From assembly GCF_000764305.2 (NCBI RefSeq), contig NW_025930738.1, forward strand, positions 526,014 through 590,013: 64,000 bases of DNA. The letters are read 5' to 3'. Below, in pieces: positions 48,301-60,205 of this stretch. This DNA is from Hyalella azteca. Taxonomy: Eukaryota > Arthropoda > Malacostraca > Amphipoda > Hyalellidae. A program made the translations under genes and the position numbers. The first letter of the stretch is position 1; each line of letters opens with the position of its first letter. Under the pieces are notes generated by a model. The model had not been told where the DNA came from and did not search any database. It saw only the letters and a list, made by a program, of their open reading frames with translations.

Positions 48301-51300
48301 CTTTTGGAACCAAGTACTTTCGAGTGATGAATTGATCTATTCGGACATGATAGTACATAGAAGGTTTGGCGCAAAAAAGGGAGGCTTTCCTTCCGAAGAA
48401 CATAATTCCAACAGTCAAGAATGTGGTAGATCAATGATGTATTGGGGTTGTTTCTCCTCAAGTGGCACCGGGAAGTTAATTCCAATTACTGGAATAATAA
48501 ACCCAGCTGTATATAAGTCGATTTTGAATGAAGACTCGCAAACATCCGTTCTGAATTTGTTTCTTGGACGACGATGGATCTTTCATCAATATAATGATTT
48601 AGAAGCTACAACCACTTTTCTTAATAAAACAAAGGTGGCTGTTGTTCCATGACCAGAAAATAACCGCGACTTGAACCCAAATGAGAATTTATGGCAAGAC
48701 TTGAAATTTAGAAACAATAATAGGGCTCCCAAGAATCGCCAGTAATTGAAGCAAGTCGTAATTGAGGAATGGGATAATATCAAACCGGATACTATTGCGA
48801 ATCTCATCAAGAACTGTAGGGATAGACTGCTGAAGATTATCAAGAAGGACAGGCCATTGATTATTAATATGACCATAATAATATGTATCCGGTATGTATA
48901 TATGACTATAATTATATGACATAATAATTAATTATTATTATGACTACAATAATATGACATATGATTAATATGATTTTAGTATTTTACAACTGCACGAATA
49001 ATTGTGTCTGAAGGTGTTGGAGAATTTTGCATGTTAATACGCTTTGATTACGCGCTAAAATTAGATTTTGTTTTGAAAATGAAGTGTTAGTTTCCCTATT
49101 ACATACTGCTTAGTTCAATCAAATCTCAAGGTAATACATTCATTAATTTTCGAGTTATTCAAGGAACATTAAAAAGAAAGGGTGTATGAATAATTTTGTC
49201 TCTAACTGTAACTGGTCTCACGATCCTGCACAGAAATTATATGTCAACACGCCACCTCATCACTTAGCACTACTCAGTATCAGCAGCGTGGAAGGTGTAG
49301 CAGAAGATTAAGTTTATTAATGTTGTCTAGGCTTTTAAAGTCTAACGTTTTACTTCAGCATGCAAAAACCCTAGCAATACTCGTTTAAAACTAAGCCCAA
49401 CAAATAAATTAAACAAAATTTTAAAAAGTCGGCAAATAAAAAATAAAATTCAGCATGGATCACAAGAACATTCTTCAGGAGCCAGAAGCACGAGTGTCAA
49501 GATGGTCAGGGCATGCATCGCAGGCACTGAGAGAGAAACATGCAGCGGTGGCTGTGCGTGCAGGATGTTGCAGTGATGCTGCGACTAACACTAATTAGGC
49601 AGAAGTCTTCCCAGCTGCCTAGATAATAAGAGTTACGGAATTCGCCTAATGCTAGAGAACTCATATTCATGAAGGAAATTAGAATGGATATCAGAAATAC
49701 AGTGAATATAGTTTGATTTAAATAATTTATGACGTGCCGAGCTCTAAGAGAGCTAAAGCGTCAATTATAATAAACGCGGGCTAAAATTTTACACTTTTAT
49801 ATTTCAAAAGCGATGCTTGCACTGCTGAAAGAGATCAACTAACAAATAGGTCTACTTATTAGTGATGAGCGCCCGAATAGGTCTCCATTACTCCAGTCAT
49901 TGGTCAGGCTACCTACTTACAAAGGGAAGGGCCCACACCTCGACTGCTGAGGATGAGTTTGCCAGCACACGTAGGAACAACCATGCAACTGACAAGGTAT
50001 CACCAGCCACTCAGGTGAGTAGACCTGGCGTCTGATGGAAGCTGTGACTCACTCATCAGGATAAGGAGGCTCGGGGAAGTTGAGAGAGTTGCAGGTGTAG
50101 GCGGCCATGGTGACTGAGGCGATGTGGGGGCCGAGATAGAGCAGGAAGGTGTGCAGTCCCGTGCCCAGACCCACTGAGGAGAGCACGCCTAGCCACAGCC
50201 ACCAGCCGCACCACACCCAGTACATCGATACGCGGCCCATAACCTTCAACAAAAATTGTGACTTAACAAATAATATAACAGAAATAGCAACGTGAATATG
50301 CAACCTTTCTAACAATTGTTGTCAGCGTCCTTTAGAAGGTTTGCGACACTGTCAGCCATTCAGTTCAGGGTGCTGAAGGATGAGGCACTGACTTGAACGG
50401 CTCAAGAGCATCGAACGGCAAGAAAAAGAAAATGCACGTTTTCTTCGGATAAAACCAAGGACGAGCTCAGCCATACCGGTAGCTCGCGCATCACTTTTCA
50501 TACAGATCACTCATCGGGTTTCACAGTCATCACTCGTTCTCTCAATTCTACACTTCAAGAGCTTGTGCGCGAGATGTTGCGGAGAAGACGTCGTCCAGCC
50601 GAGCCCAGACGCCGGGTTGCGAACGTGGCGTCGTTAAACCAGACCAGAACACGACGCTCAGGAGCGGCATAACTAGCGTTTTAGGAGACGGCGGCAGAAA
50701 GCGGAGATTCCTCACAAGGCTTTCGTGCGTGTAATTTTGACAATTATGTCTCGGTACCTATGTTAAGAAGTGTTTTCAGAACAATTTGGATGCATCTAGA
50801 GTGATGCTTAGCGTCAGCCCCTTCAGAAAATATTTCACGATACGAAAATAAGATTCCCATGATTTAATGAGTACTTTTCAAATGTAGGTACTATTCTATT
50901 CTGGACTGTACGATAAAGGAAACCCCAGAAAAACAAGGATCGTGTGGGCCTAGTACGGTACTCAGGCATCAGGCTTTCAACATATTTATTTGTGTGTTAG
51001 TAACAGCATATTAGGATCATGGAGATAAATAGGAGATGAGTTTTGCAGTAGGAATAGCTCTACACTCTTGGAGAACTATTACCCACGATACATCAGTGCG
51101 TTAGATTAAATTTTGTGATAAAGAAAGCGGCACAGAAAGACAAGTTGTATAGAAGACGCAGGTAACTTTTAAAAAAATGATAAGTAATAAATCCAAAGCT
51201 AAACAATCAGCTTGTCAAATGCGTTGGTGTTTTACCTGTTGATGCGGTCCTGGCGTGGCTTTGATGGCATAATATAGCAAGACAACCGCCAGCACTGCCA

Positions 51301-53324
51301 CCACAGCCTTCTTGTGGTGCCATACTCTGCAACACAACACTCGTCTGAGGTATTATGGCATGGCAGACAACAACACTTCGAAAAGTTTTAATACTTCGTT
51401 TCAAAAATCGATTAAGCAAAAAATAATTGTGAAAATCTCAAAAACATGGCATGCTTTCAGGGGATTTTCCGAGGAACAACCGAATTAGATATTTTATGGG
51501 AAGTATAATGTAATATAATTTGAACGCACGATACATTTCATGGTTCCGTACTTCAGCGCACAGCAGCACGCTGTAGGTATGCATATAAAACACTTCTTTC
51601 TTTTATATCTTTAGGTTAAGTAGTCACTGTTCACAATATCAACGAAACCAGGCATCACAATACACACATACACACTCGGTTTACATTGGCGAGGAAGAGC
51701 GGTTGCATCAAAGTATTTAAAATAAGAGATCATTCCGATCAAGAACCACCTCCACTCATGGTTTGTTATCAGAAGCAAGTTAACTATCAACCATTAAAGA
51801 CCATACTAGCAGCAGCAGCAACAGACCTAGTGAGGTAGTGTCTGCACAGATGCCACGTCTCGAGCAAGAAATAGTGCAGTGTAGTGAGCGGTCGTCTCCA
51901 CAGGACCAGCTTCTGGCGCTCCTGCTTCTCCTTTATTCTGTCCTGCAGAGACATCGACATGCCGCCTGTACTGCCCCCATTCACGCTCTCCGCGACGCTC
52001 TTCCCGTTTCCTGTACACACAATATACTTAATACTGCGTGCTCTACTAGATCACAAAAACTCCAAACCTATGAACAATATGTTAAAGGATTAACCTGTTA
52101 TAAAATTTAACCCGTCTAGTACCATGGAAAATTTAAGACCAGACACTACTCTAAAATATTGCTTCATATTTCTTAGAAATTGTAAGAATCTAACGGTTTC
52201 TTAATAAAAATTTTTTGAAACAATCGAGTTCACGAGCGCGCAAAATAATACTACCGGTATAATATATCGGACAGGGGAAAAAATTGACATCAATGAGGCC
52301 ATGGCAGTAATAGACGAGATGCAATTATTCATTAGGGGCTGAATCGATCAGACACAAGAGGCAAACAGAGCGTACGTTGATGAGCTGGAGGCGACATCGA
52401 TGTGGTAGTGTGGCCGCTTTATTGGAGTTTGTGCGCCATTTCAACCCTCAATCGACTCTTAGATCAACACTGACAACTACACTTATGAACTGACTAACAC
52501 ACTGAACTGCACTGACAAATTGGCACCAACAGCATCACTGATGAATTAAAATTACTCAAAAATACATCCAACTAATCATGGGCAGATTGACACTAACTTC
52601 TTGACGGACGGATGCTTACAAAACAGTCAGACACTTTGAGAGACACATGCTAGACTGGTACACAAGATAGACGTAGAAATGTTTAGCGCTCGTAAGTACA
52701 GGTGCACCAGGCTGACACAGGTGGCACGGCACCGCAGCTGCGATCAGCTTTTGTTCGATAAACACTTGTCTCTGACACGCAATAATGCGCCGAACACAAC
52801 AGAAAAAAAAGATCGCCATCATTCTTTGGAAATGATCTCAAGAAAAACAAGACGTTCGTCTTGAGGCTGACCAAGACAATGCGCTTGTCTGAGCGTGTCT
52901 GTAGACGTTAAGCAACACAGGCAGGTTGTTACAGAAACGCATTGTTACGAGTAGTTGGATAGATCGAAATGTAAGTGAAAAGCTGAAGTTTGTAAGTTAG
53001 TTATATTGTGACAAAACGGTAACGGCGAACTTATGTCAAGATATATATACGATGTTATTTGGAATTCGACACGCGCGAAATTATCATTTAACTTTCGCGG
53101 GAATTGTAATGGGATATAAAATATATACTGGGGTCTGAATGGGCTGAGCAAAGATTGATTTCCCCATTTCATCCTTCGTTCACAATTTTGTAATAAGAAC
53201 CGTCTAAATTGAAATGAATAATATGTAGATGTAAGCATATGGAGAAATGCAGTACCGGACCTGTTCCATTAGGTGTGTGTCGGTAGAGGTTTCTCTTGAG
53301 GGCAGAGGAGGGATCAGCTGTCAT
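45171..53324 (-). CDS. Vmp1: Vmp1 (vacuole membrane protein 1), 8 coding exons
   Basis: Polytopic ER membrane protein of the DedA/VTT superfamily; from established work on the family, a phospholipid scramblase needed for autophagosome formation and lipoprotein or lipid-droplet release (Tango5 in Drosophila). Exons in transcript order: 53324-53261, 52010-51827, 51326-51236, 50243-50053, 47981-47875, 47082-46883, 46417-46130, 45386-45171. Phases agree throughout (1, 2, 0, 2, 1, 0, 0); total 446 residues against about 406 in human. Diagnostic blocks include [85 protein letters not shown] and a final helix [20 protein letters not shown]. No internal stops or frameshifts were found. The N-terminal exon is the least certain. 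Confidence 0.95.
45387..46129. other. Vmp1 intron 7
   Basis: About 740 bp, AT-rich, nothing recognised. Confidence 0.5.
46130..46417 (-). CDS. Vmp1: Vmp1 exon 7
   Basis: Acceptor TGCTTACAG, donor GCTAAG|GTGATA, 96 codons, phase 0 on both sides. It encodes [40 protein letters not shown] and [17 protein letters not shown], the core of the VTT/DedA fold with its re-entrant segments. Confidence 0.96.
46418..46882. other. Vmp1 intron 6
   Basis: About 465 bp, nothing recognised. Confidence 0.5.
46883..47082 (-). CDS. Vmp1: Vmp1 exon 6
   Basis: Acceptor CTCACCTACAG, donor GCCTCC|GTGAGT, 200 bp, phase 1 in and 0 out. It encodes [20 protein letters not shown], an acidic loop and [19 protein letters not shown] 36-bp minisatellite lies a few tens of bases upstream of the acceptor. 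Confidence 0.95.
47105..47342. repeat. 36-bp minisatellite, about 6-7 copies, in Vmp1 intron 5
   Basis: Unit GTAGCTCACAACGCAACGTG plus GGACTCAAATAATCCA, with C/A and G/A variants and one unit with a partial internal duplication (CTCACAACGCAG). It ends about 25 bp from the exon 6 acceptor, so it overlaps the region where branch point and pyrimidine tract must lie. Minus-strand frames through it are repetitive only. Confidence 0.95.
47343..47874. other. Vmp1 intron 5, remainder
   Basis: AT-rich, no feature recognised; the frame at 47477-47662 has no family resemblance. Confidence 0.45.
47875..47981 (-). CDS. Vmp1: Vmp1 exon 5
   Basis: Acceptor CTGTGCAG, donor CTGG|GTGAGT, 107 bp, phase 2 in and 1 out. 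It encodes [20 protein letters not shown] then [16 protein letters not shown], matching IICPD...LWSIISKVRIEACMWG in the vertebrate protein. Confidence 0.93.
48030..49205 (+). mobile_element. Tc1/mariner-superfamily remnants inside Vmp1 intron 4
   Basis: Antisense to Vmp1. 48105-48265 encodes [17 protein letters not shown], a stop, then [20 protein letters not shown] and GTLPNLVFS, the helix-turn-helix to catalytic transition of one family. From about 48266 the frame changes to [40 protein letters not shown] and DLNPNENLW, typical Tc1 transposase, with stops and frameshifts. A probable end, GGGTGTATGAATAATTTTG, lies at 49180-49198, and TACAGGGTCATCAATATT at 48033 may be the other family's end. 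Dead elements, possibly nested. Confidence 0.8.
49206..50052. other. Vmp1 intron 4, exon-proximal part
   Basis: Starts with a partial copy of the exon 5 acceptor flank (49211-49265); the rest has no recognised feature. Confidence 0.45.
50053..50243 (-). CDS. Vmp1: Vmp1 exon 4
   Basis: Acceptor TTGTTGAAG, donor GATGA|GTGAGT, 191 bp, phase 0 in and 2 out. It encodes [20 protein letters not shown] and [28 protein letters not shown], one of the most conserved parts of VMP1. Confidence 0.95.
50244..51235. other. Vmp1 intron 3
   Basis: About 1 kb; its last part (51062-51215) belongs to a direct repeat shared with 53941-54110. Otherwise nothing recognised. Confidence 0.45.
51062..51215. repeat. 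Dispersed direct repeat, copy A
   Basis: Shares with 53941-54110 the blocks GGAGAACTATT, CCCACGATA, CAGAAAGACAAGTTGTA and GACGCAGG, in the same order and orientation, about 80 per cent identical by eye. Origin unknown; it could be a decayed mobile element or a local duplication. Confidence 0.75.
51236..51326 (-). CDS. Vmp1: Vmp1 exon 3, first membrane helix
   Basis: Acceptor TTGCAG, donor CAACAG|GTAAAA, 91 bp, phase 2 in and 0 out. It encodes [20 protein letters not shown] then [10 protein letters not shown]; the hydrophobic run and HQQ match the family. Confidence 0.88.
51327..51826. other. Vmp1 intron 2
   Basis: 500 bp, nothing recognised apart from a short AGC run near 51809. Confidence 0.45.
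51827..52010 (-). CDS. Vmp1: Vmp1 exon 2
   Basis: Acceptor TGTGTACAG, donor ACTAG|GTCTGT, phase 1 in and 2 out. It encodes [32 protein letters not shown] and HLCRHYLT, matching the human block with REEREERQNIVLWRQPLxTL. Confidence 0.88.
52011..53260. other. Vmp1 intron 1
   Basis: 1.25 kb, no feature recognised. Overlapping frames near 52616-52874 have no family resemblance. Confidence 0.45.
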
Positions 53325-53408
53325 GCTGATGATGTGGTTGTCCGGTGACGCTCTAGTAGCGGGTGTACGAGAGTCGCAGCTCAGTAAACTGTTACCACTG
53401 CTGCCTTT
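53261..53408 (-). CDS. Vmp1: Vmp1 first coding exon (start codon at 53324)
   Basis: The acceptor TTAACTTGCAG at 53409 suggests a further, probably untranslated, 5' exon. The ATG at 53324 gives [24 protein letters not shown] also occurs near the human N-terminus. The frame is open upstream of it to the acceptor. Donor ACAG|GTCCGG is non-ideal but leaves in phase 1, as the next exon requires. Confidence 0.6.
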
Positions 53409-53940
53409 CTGCAAGTTAACGCAATAATTCAAAAACATTAAAACATTCACAATAAACAACACTTGGACATTTCTCGTTTATGCTATTTTTCTTCTTCGCT
53501 ATATGCTAACACCTCTCGAGAATTGATGAATCAGGAATTGATAAGCGAATATATATTCAGTGACTTTTGGGAATTTATGTACAAATATTGTTCGCTCGAC
53601 GAACAAATTTCCAAATGTACGCTAATCAAAAGCTCGTTTAAAATCACAATCTTCAAAATGGGACTACTTCAGGAAAAATATAAAGTCATTTATACAAGTT
53701 TTTATAACATATAAGCTAAAACAATACAACTACACCACATTTTGAAGCAAGACATTTGATGCTAATCATTTAAAGCTTAAAAACACGAAGTACAGTCAGA
53801 AGCAAGCTACGGAAGAGCGCACTACTCGGGAGGGCAAGGAAATGACATGCGAGGACAACGACAAGCTGCGAGGCATACAAGCTTGGAACCAAAAACTCGG
53901 CAAGTCTACGGCATAGCTAAAATAAATGGCAAAATAGTTA

Positions 53941-54110
53941 AGCACTATAGGAGAACTATTTCCCACGATAGATCAGTGCCTTAGAATAGATTTTATGATA
54001 AATAAAGGCGTACAGAAAGACAAGTTGTAAAGAGGACGCAGGCAACTATTCATTCATTCTTAAAAAAAATAACGATAAGTAAAAAAATCGAAGTTAAACA
54101 ATTAGAAATC
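53941..54110. repeat. Dispersed direct repeat, copy B
   Basis: Counterpart of 51062-51215, about 2.9 kb away in the same orientation, upstream of the Vmp1 first coding exon. Confidence 0.75.
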
Positions 54111-57100
54111 AATTCTCAAGCTCAACTCTCATCAAACCAACAACAACAGTTTTACACTTTTCTATTATACTCGGGAACGTAGAAGCTTGAAAACAACAAT
54201 CAAAAGCGACAGCCAGGAATTGATTATGTAAAAAACTTCCATTGCAAATTATGATGGGCTACATGCCTAACAGGCAAACTATCATAAAAGCCGTCGTAAA
54301 GATTAAATTACGGTATCGATACGGGGCCTGTAATCCAGGAATAAAGGAATAAGTCTACACTTGTGACGTAATAATCTCGGAGAAGAACAACACTTGCGTC
54401 GTTAGGAGCAATGCGCCTGCACATTATCCTCGGTCAACTACAGAGCTCACGCCTAATGCTCAAGTGCTCCATATGCAATAAGAATAAGTTAAATTTGCAG
54501 AAGAAGTATGACGATCAATCTATTGCCTATAGAATGGTAATTCATTGCCCGTAAATGATGCGCTAGTCAGCCAATTGAGAGACTTAAATAAAAACTGTTA
54601 ATTGTCATCATGAAATAATTAGTATTGAGAGCAACGAACCGCTGGTTCCAGCCGAAAGTAATGACATAATACAATTAAATTAAATGGCAACACTTCTAAT
54701 TACTGAACAATAATAATGGACAAGCAACAGTTACTTGCTTTTCCTGAAGAATAATAATGACAAAGTCAAAGAATTAACAACCTAAATTCGGTAACTTCAA
54801 TTCAAGCGCAATAGCGACACGCTCAGTTACAAGCGTATTCTGTTATTATCCTAATTTCTGGATTGAATTAGGATAATAACATTAGAAAAAAGTAAAATTT
54901 TTGAACTTAAGCCTGCGTATAAATAAATTAAAACCTTGTTTGAAAATTAACCATTTAGACGTTGATGTTTTTATCTGCTGATATTATGAACGAATTCTGA
55001 ATAAACATACTAGAAAATCGAACAGCAAAAAATCTGAACTACGCAGTGTGTAAATATGATTATGAGAAATCATGAAGCTTAAAAATGTGACAGTTGCAGG
55101 AGACATGCTCGAGAATAAATGATACCGCGAAAAAGCAGCATCACGGCAGCTAGAAGTGCAGGTTGGCCACACACACGTGACAATTTTGGCACAGACGCGC
55201 ACTGACCGCCCTATAAGACTGCGCGAGCTATGCACATTACAGGCCATCGAACCATATTTAGTTCAACGCTCACGGGGAATTACATTTAAATTATTTTTAG
55301 ATATTCTTACGCAAGTTAAATTTATTCACATAAAAAATTCTCTTGTTTTAATATTTCGTGATGTCCCCTCAATACAAAGGGCTCTCGCGAAAGCATTATC
55401 CTAGAAGTGAGGACAGCCTTGTATGAGCTGACCACAAACACAGAGGCATCTGATTATTGCTTGTGCTGCGCACTGCGCCAGCTTCACACGACGTAAAAAA
55501 ATTAAACCCAGACTATGGGAGCAACAGTAGATAGCGACTACTCGCTCAAACGCAACACCAACCACATTTCAGAATTATCCACACATATTCACTTTTCAAA
55601 AATTAATTGAAATCTTTGTCAGCAGATAACATCGACAATTCAACGTGGCCTTCTTGTGCATCGCGATTTTATCATGATACAGTGATATATAATAATTAAC
55701 TATTGCACGATGCATAAAGTGGCCAGCAGAAGATTTATGTTAAAATTATACAAAAACATCATCCTCCAATACGACAACCTATTCTTTCGAGGCAAAATTT
55801 TTATAACAGCTCGTCTTAAAAACGTACGGTATACACTTGAACTAGCAGTACGTGCGCGAGTGATACCTAAGAGACGAAGAAGAGCATCTCCAAGGACCGG
55901 ATGTGGCAGGTAACACGTACGTACGAATTTCTTCTAAAACATCACCTGTTAACCGCTCTCAGTTTGAATAAATTAAATGGAAGCAAACCCCACACATGCA
56001 TTATATGATGTCATATCAGACGTGTACCCGAACATCACGAAAGAAACAAATCTGTGGAGGCCAAAATACGACGCACCAACTGCCATTCACAGCACAATGG
56101 TTCGGTCTAGAATCTAGATTTACACGGTGACCCAGTTGACATTAACACGATACTTTACTCGTACTATTTCCTCGAATTTCGAGTTACAGATACACGAGCA
56201 ATTATAAGAGGGTTAATTTTTACAAGTTTATAGCAAGGGTCACTAACACTGCCAACACAGATGAGAGCTAAATAGATTTTAGTCGTCTAATTTTCCCTTC
56301 AAGACCACGGACGGCTATGAGATAATAACCACCAACGTATGGTTAACTAAACATGTTTTGACTTACAAAAATAAAGCCCTTGTAAACTTGCGGCATAATA
56401 TATGCTTGGACGTGGTCCATGTTGATCGCAAAACTCCCCATGCCGGAATATACTTAAATTATAACCTTGTTACTGACCCCTAGAAATTATTCAGAACCGA
56501 AAAATGTTTTCATTCGTAGTCGCTAAAAGGAAGGCGCACCAGTCTATAAGGCACAGACGGTGGCGGCGATTGTTGTGTGGCGGTCTCAGCGCCACATAAC
56601 GAAGATACAAGGGATGGTCAATAGGACTAATAAAAGATGCATGAATATAAATTTCCTCCACGCTATCAAAAACTCAACATAATCCAAACAATTCACAAGT
56701 TACGAAATGACTGATCTATGTGACAATCTGCTATTCTTTGTCGTAATTTTCAAAAGAGTATAAGAGTCTAAAACTAAAAATACGGCCAAATTATTCGTCA
56801 TGCAGCTCAGAGTAAAACTCTCGTTGGCACGACGCAAACTTGCACGGCAGGGACAGTTTAGACAGGGTCGTTGAGCCACTGGTGTCGGACTTTTAGCGTG
56901 CGCGTTGACGGTGAAATTATCGACTTAATCTTTAAAAAGAGCTGGTAAAAAAAGTCACTCCAAGCTTAATAGAATTTCAGCAAAAATTTCTTTAATTGCA
57001 CAGTCTTAGCAACAGAGCATTGAAAATATTTTTCTTTCAGTTTAGAGTTCAGCGCATAATTAGAATTATATTAGTGGTTAGTGAAAAAAGTAGTCACAAA

Positions 57101-59379
57101 GAACAAACAACGCTCGAACTGCATCCGTGATAATTTTGACGGGAATCAAAACTGAGGTTTTCAAGTAGCAGGTTGGTTAAATTCAATCACCGCAAGCATC
57201 GCCTATCTATATACGTCAAAAAACTCAAAGAAACTCGTTCCACCGCGTAAATGGAGAATGACAAAAAATTAGGTTTGTCACTTCATGAGATGCGATCACG
57301 ATTTATAAAAAATGAAGCATTGCTACGGCTCGAATTCCTGACGACCCAGCTCATTTTTCATGAATGAAAAGTTCTAATAGCCCACAATCGGAGGACAGCC
57401 CACACGTTTCAAGATTCCTCCTCTCCCACCATCTCATAAATTCTCAAGGTACTGAGAGCTCTACACTCGGTGGCAGGGAACTTTCGAAGGCAGAGCAACG
57501 TTCACTCAGCCTGGCCACGTCAAACTGAAGAGTTCGAAGAGATTGCCCTCCACAGAACGCTTAGCATACGTCAGCATCCTGTGTAAAGGGGCCAAGCACT
57601 TGAGTTTCCTATCAGGTGGCCACGTTGTTATTGAGATAACGTCAAGAGTGATCACGGATTGATCGAGAAAAATACAAGATATAGCTTATTCTTAGCTCGC
57701 CATAAGAATTCTTGATCTATATAGATAGCAAAAGCTGAAAATTTCGCGACATTACGTCGGCACAAATCGAATATTCTCAGATACACAATAAACCAATGCG
57801 CTTAGTGGTATGCATAGTTTTAGCAAACAAGTAGGCAACTATAATTTTGTTCTAACTAATTTACAATCGAGAGCACATTTAATGCGCTAGGTACCAAATT
57901 ATCTAGCAGCATTTATGTGCATGTGCAGCGAGAACGAGGCTCATACTTGCCCACAGTTTCGCAATTGAAACGCTGACAGACCGAACATCGAGTACCTCAG
58001 TTCTTCAGATAGAGCTTACGTCGCTACAACGGAACCACGGCCACACAACAGCAATATGCATAATAAATTGAATGTTCAAGTCAATGAACCGGAATTATCA
58101 TGAAAAAGACTAATCGGAGTATTGGTGTCAGCGCAGCATCCAGCCCAACCAGCTGTCATTCAATAACGCAAAATTCGTCGAGACTATTATTATGAGTAAA
58201 ATTTTCAAATTAAAGTAATTTTTGAGGCAAAATTCACGAATTAACTCATTTCTCAGCATCAATATGGTCGCGTTTCTCACAAGTCCAATGATCATTAAGG
58301 AGACATACCTAGATATGTTGACAACAAATTGTTTCCAACGAACCGCATTTATGTAAGGAAGGTCATTTCACGAACTCCTTCCACTGTGTGAACGATCTCC
58401 AGGTAGCCGTTTACCATAGCCATAGCGTTTACAGGATCGAAAACAAGTTGCTGTTTCACGGTTGGCAGTAGCCCTTAAAGCGGCCGGCGGTCAGGGTTAA
58501 CTAACACACAGCCACCCATCAGCAAGTCGAAGAGGCGCTCTCGAGCACGACGCGTATGACCGATAAGAGTCCCTCAGTTCTTCAAATCGAGCTTACAACG
58601 CAAGCATCGCTAACACTTCAACGAAATCTGCTAACGTCGCAAAAAAACGAAACGGCACGATCGTGGAAGGTAACTTTTAAACCGCTCGACTTGGAGACGG
58701 GACCTCCGCAGGTCGTAAATAAATTAGTAAATAAATGGTGGAAATTAAACAATTTATCATGAAAACGTATGCGATGACGGTACACAAAAGAAGATGAAAC
58801 AGTGCCCTGACCAGACCAGCAGAGGCGAAATATTCAATACAACGATATAAGAGGAGTTATACCACGTTACGAAGTACACCATATCATTGGCAAAGGCAGC
58901 GAAAAAATTTATTTGCATTTTTGCAAGCACCCAAATTTGTGTTTACTTCGTAGTTAGTTGCAGCAGCCACACCAGCTCCCAAAATATAATATGGACAATT
59001 GAATAATAAAATTTGGAAGGTATGTAGCTGTGAGAAATGAAGCAGCAGCAAATCCAAATTCAGTGTATGGCTACTGAGGTCAAACAAATGTCAACCATCA
59101 ATTTCATGAGCTTATTAGAAAGAACCCAAACGATCCCACCTGCTTCTGTGCTTTGTTAGGTACACTTGTTACCCAGCGTCTCCACACATCACACAAATGC
59201 CCTCCGCCTCCAAGGTTATCTCTAAATGATAAAATGACAATGACTATCGACTTGGGTTCTTATGTTTTGGAGGATCCTTTACAATTGCAAATCAAGTTAC
59301 CTAGCTTGTTGGATTAAAATAGTAAACAATAAAATCGCGAAAACAGCAGTATAAAATTTTTGGTTATTGGTTATAAATA
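54111..59379. other. 5 kb region upstream of Vmp1, no gene recognised
   Basis: AT-rich and apparently unique. It probably holds the Vmp1 promoter and any untranslated first exon, but I cannot place them. A 15-bp perfect hairpin lies at 54842-54880. CCTCAGTTCTTCA and GAGCTTAC occur together twice (57991 and 58570), a weak duplication. Frames at 54984-55247, 55710-55913 and 58556-58762 have no family resemblance. Confidence 0.4.
54842..54880. repeat. Perfect hairpin, 15-bp stem and 9-nt loop
   Basis: GTTATTATCCTAATT, loop TCTGGATTG, then AATTAGGATAATAAC. No T-run or other sign of function. Confidence 0.9.
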
Positions 59380-59389
59380 TAATTACATA

Positions 59390-59800
59390 ACAAAACAAAA
59401 TATAGTACGTTATAACACAACATAATATAACATAATACATTGTAACACAACATAGCAGCAACACATTATAGCCTTCATAATAAAAACAATTCATTATAGT
59501 GCAACATAACACAACACTACAGGTCTACAGCACCCATTATAACACAGCACATTATGTTTAGATACCATAAAATGTGTTGTATTATGTTATGATATTATTT
59601 TTTATAACTAGCTGTGTTTTTTTGTTATACTGTGTTATGCTATGTTGTATTGTATTATAATGGGTTGTGCTGTTATCTTATGTGGTGTCACAATGTGTTA
59701 TATTGCATCATGTTATGTTATAAGTTGTTGTATAGTGTATAACTTAAGGTTACTACACATCATAATACAACATAACATATCGCATTGGAAACCTTGGCCT
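59390..59800. repeat. AT-rich inverted-repeat tract of ATAACACAAC-like units
   Basis: The left half (to about 59560) is dominated by irregular units such as ATAACACAACAT and ATAATATAACAT; the right half (about 59575-59760) by their complements, such as ATGTTGTGTTAT and GTTATGCTATG. The switch of strand asymmetry lies near 59570. The halves can pair imperfectly into a long stem. Confidence 0.75.
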
Positions 59801-60124
59801 TGATAAGCCAAATTGGCAACAGGAATAGATCGACTAATATTACATAGTCAAGTACCAATTTATATTGTAGTTATTTTATGGGTTTTTATTGTTTTAAGTG
59901 TACAGAAACCGTTTCACACTCCTACCGCTGATAGAGTTCAGCTGGCTGTTTCAATCTGTCAATCCACTTCCTCAGAAATCCACAGACCAGCAAAGAACTG
60001 AAATGATTCTACTAGATAAAATTTTGTGGGAACCAGCAATGAAGTGCAGCCACAATATGTGAAGTGCAATAAAGCATGGGATCACATTATCTGTTACAAA
60101 TACTATGTATCAAGTGCCTATTAT

Positions 60125-60205
60125 GTGCAAGTACAAATACAAGGGTTATTAATAAGATGGTAATGTTATGCATATACAAGGGTTATTAATAAGAATGCCC
60201 CATGG
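60125..60205. repeat. Short direct repeat ATACAAGGGTTATTAATAAG, two copies
   Basis: Exact 20-bp copies starting at about 60138 and 60174, 36 bp apart, the second followed by AATGCC. Confidence 0.9.
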
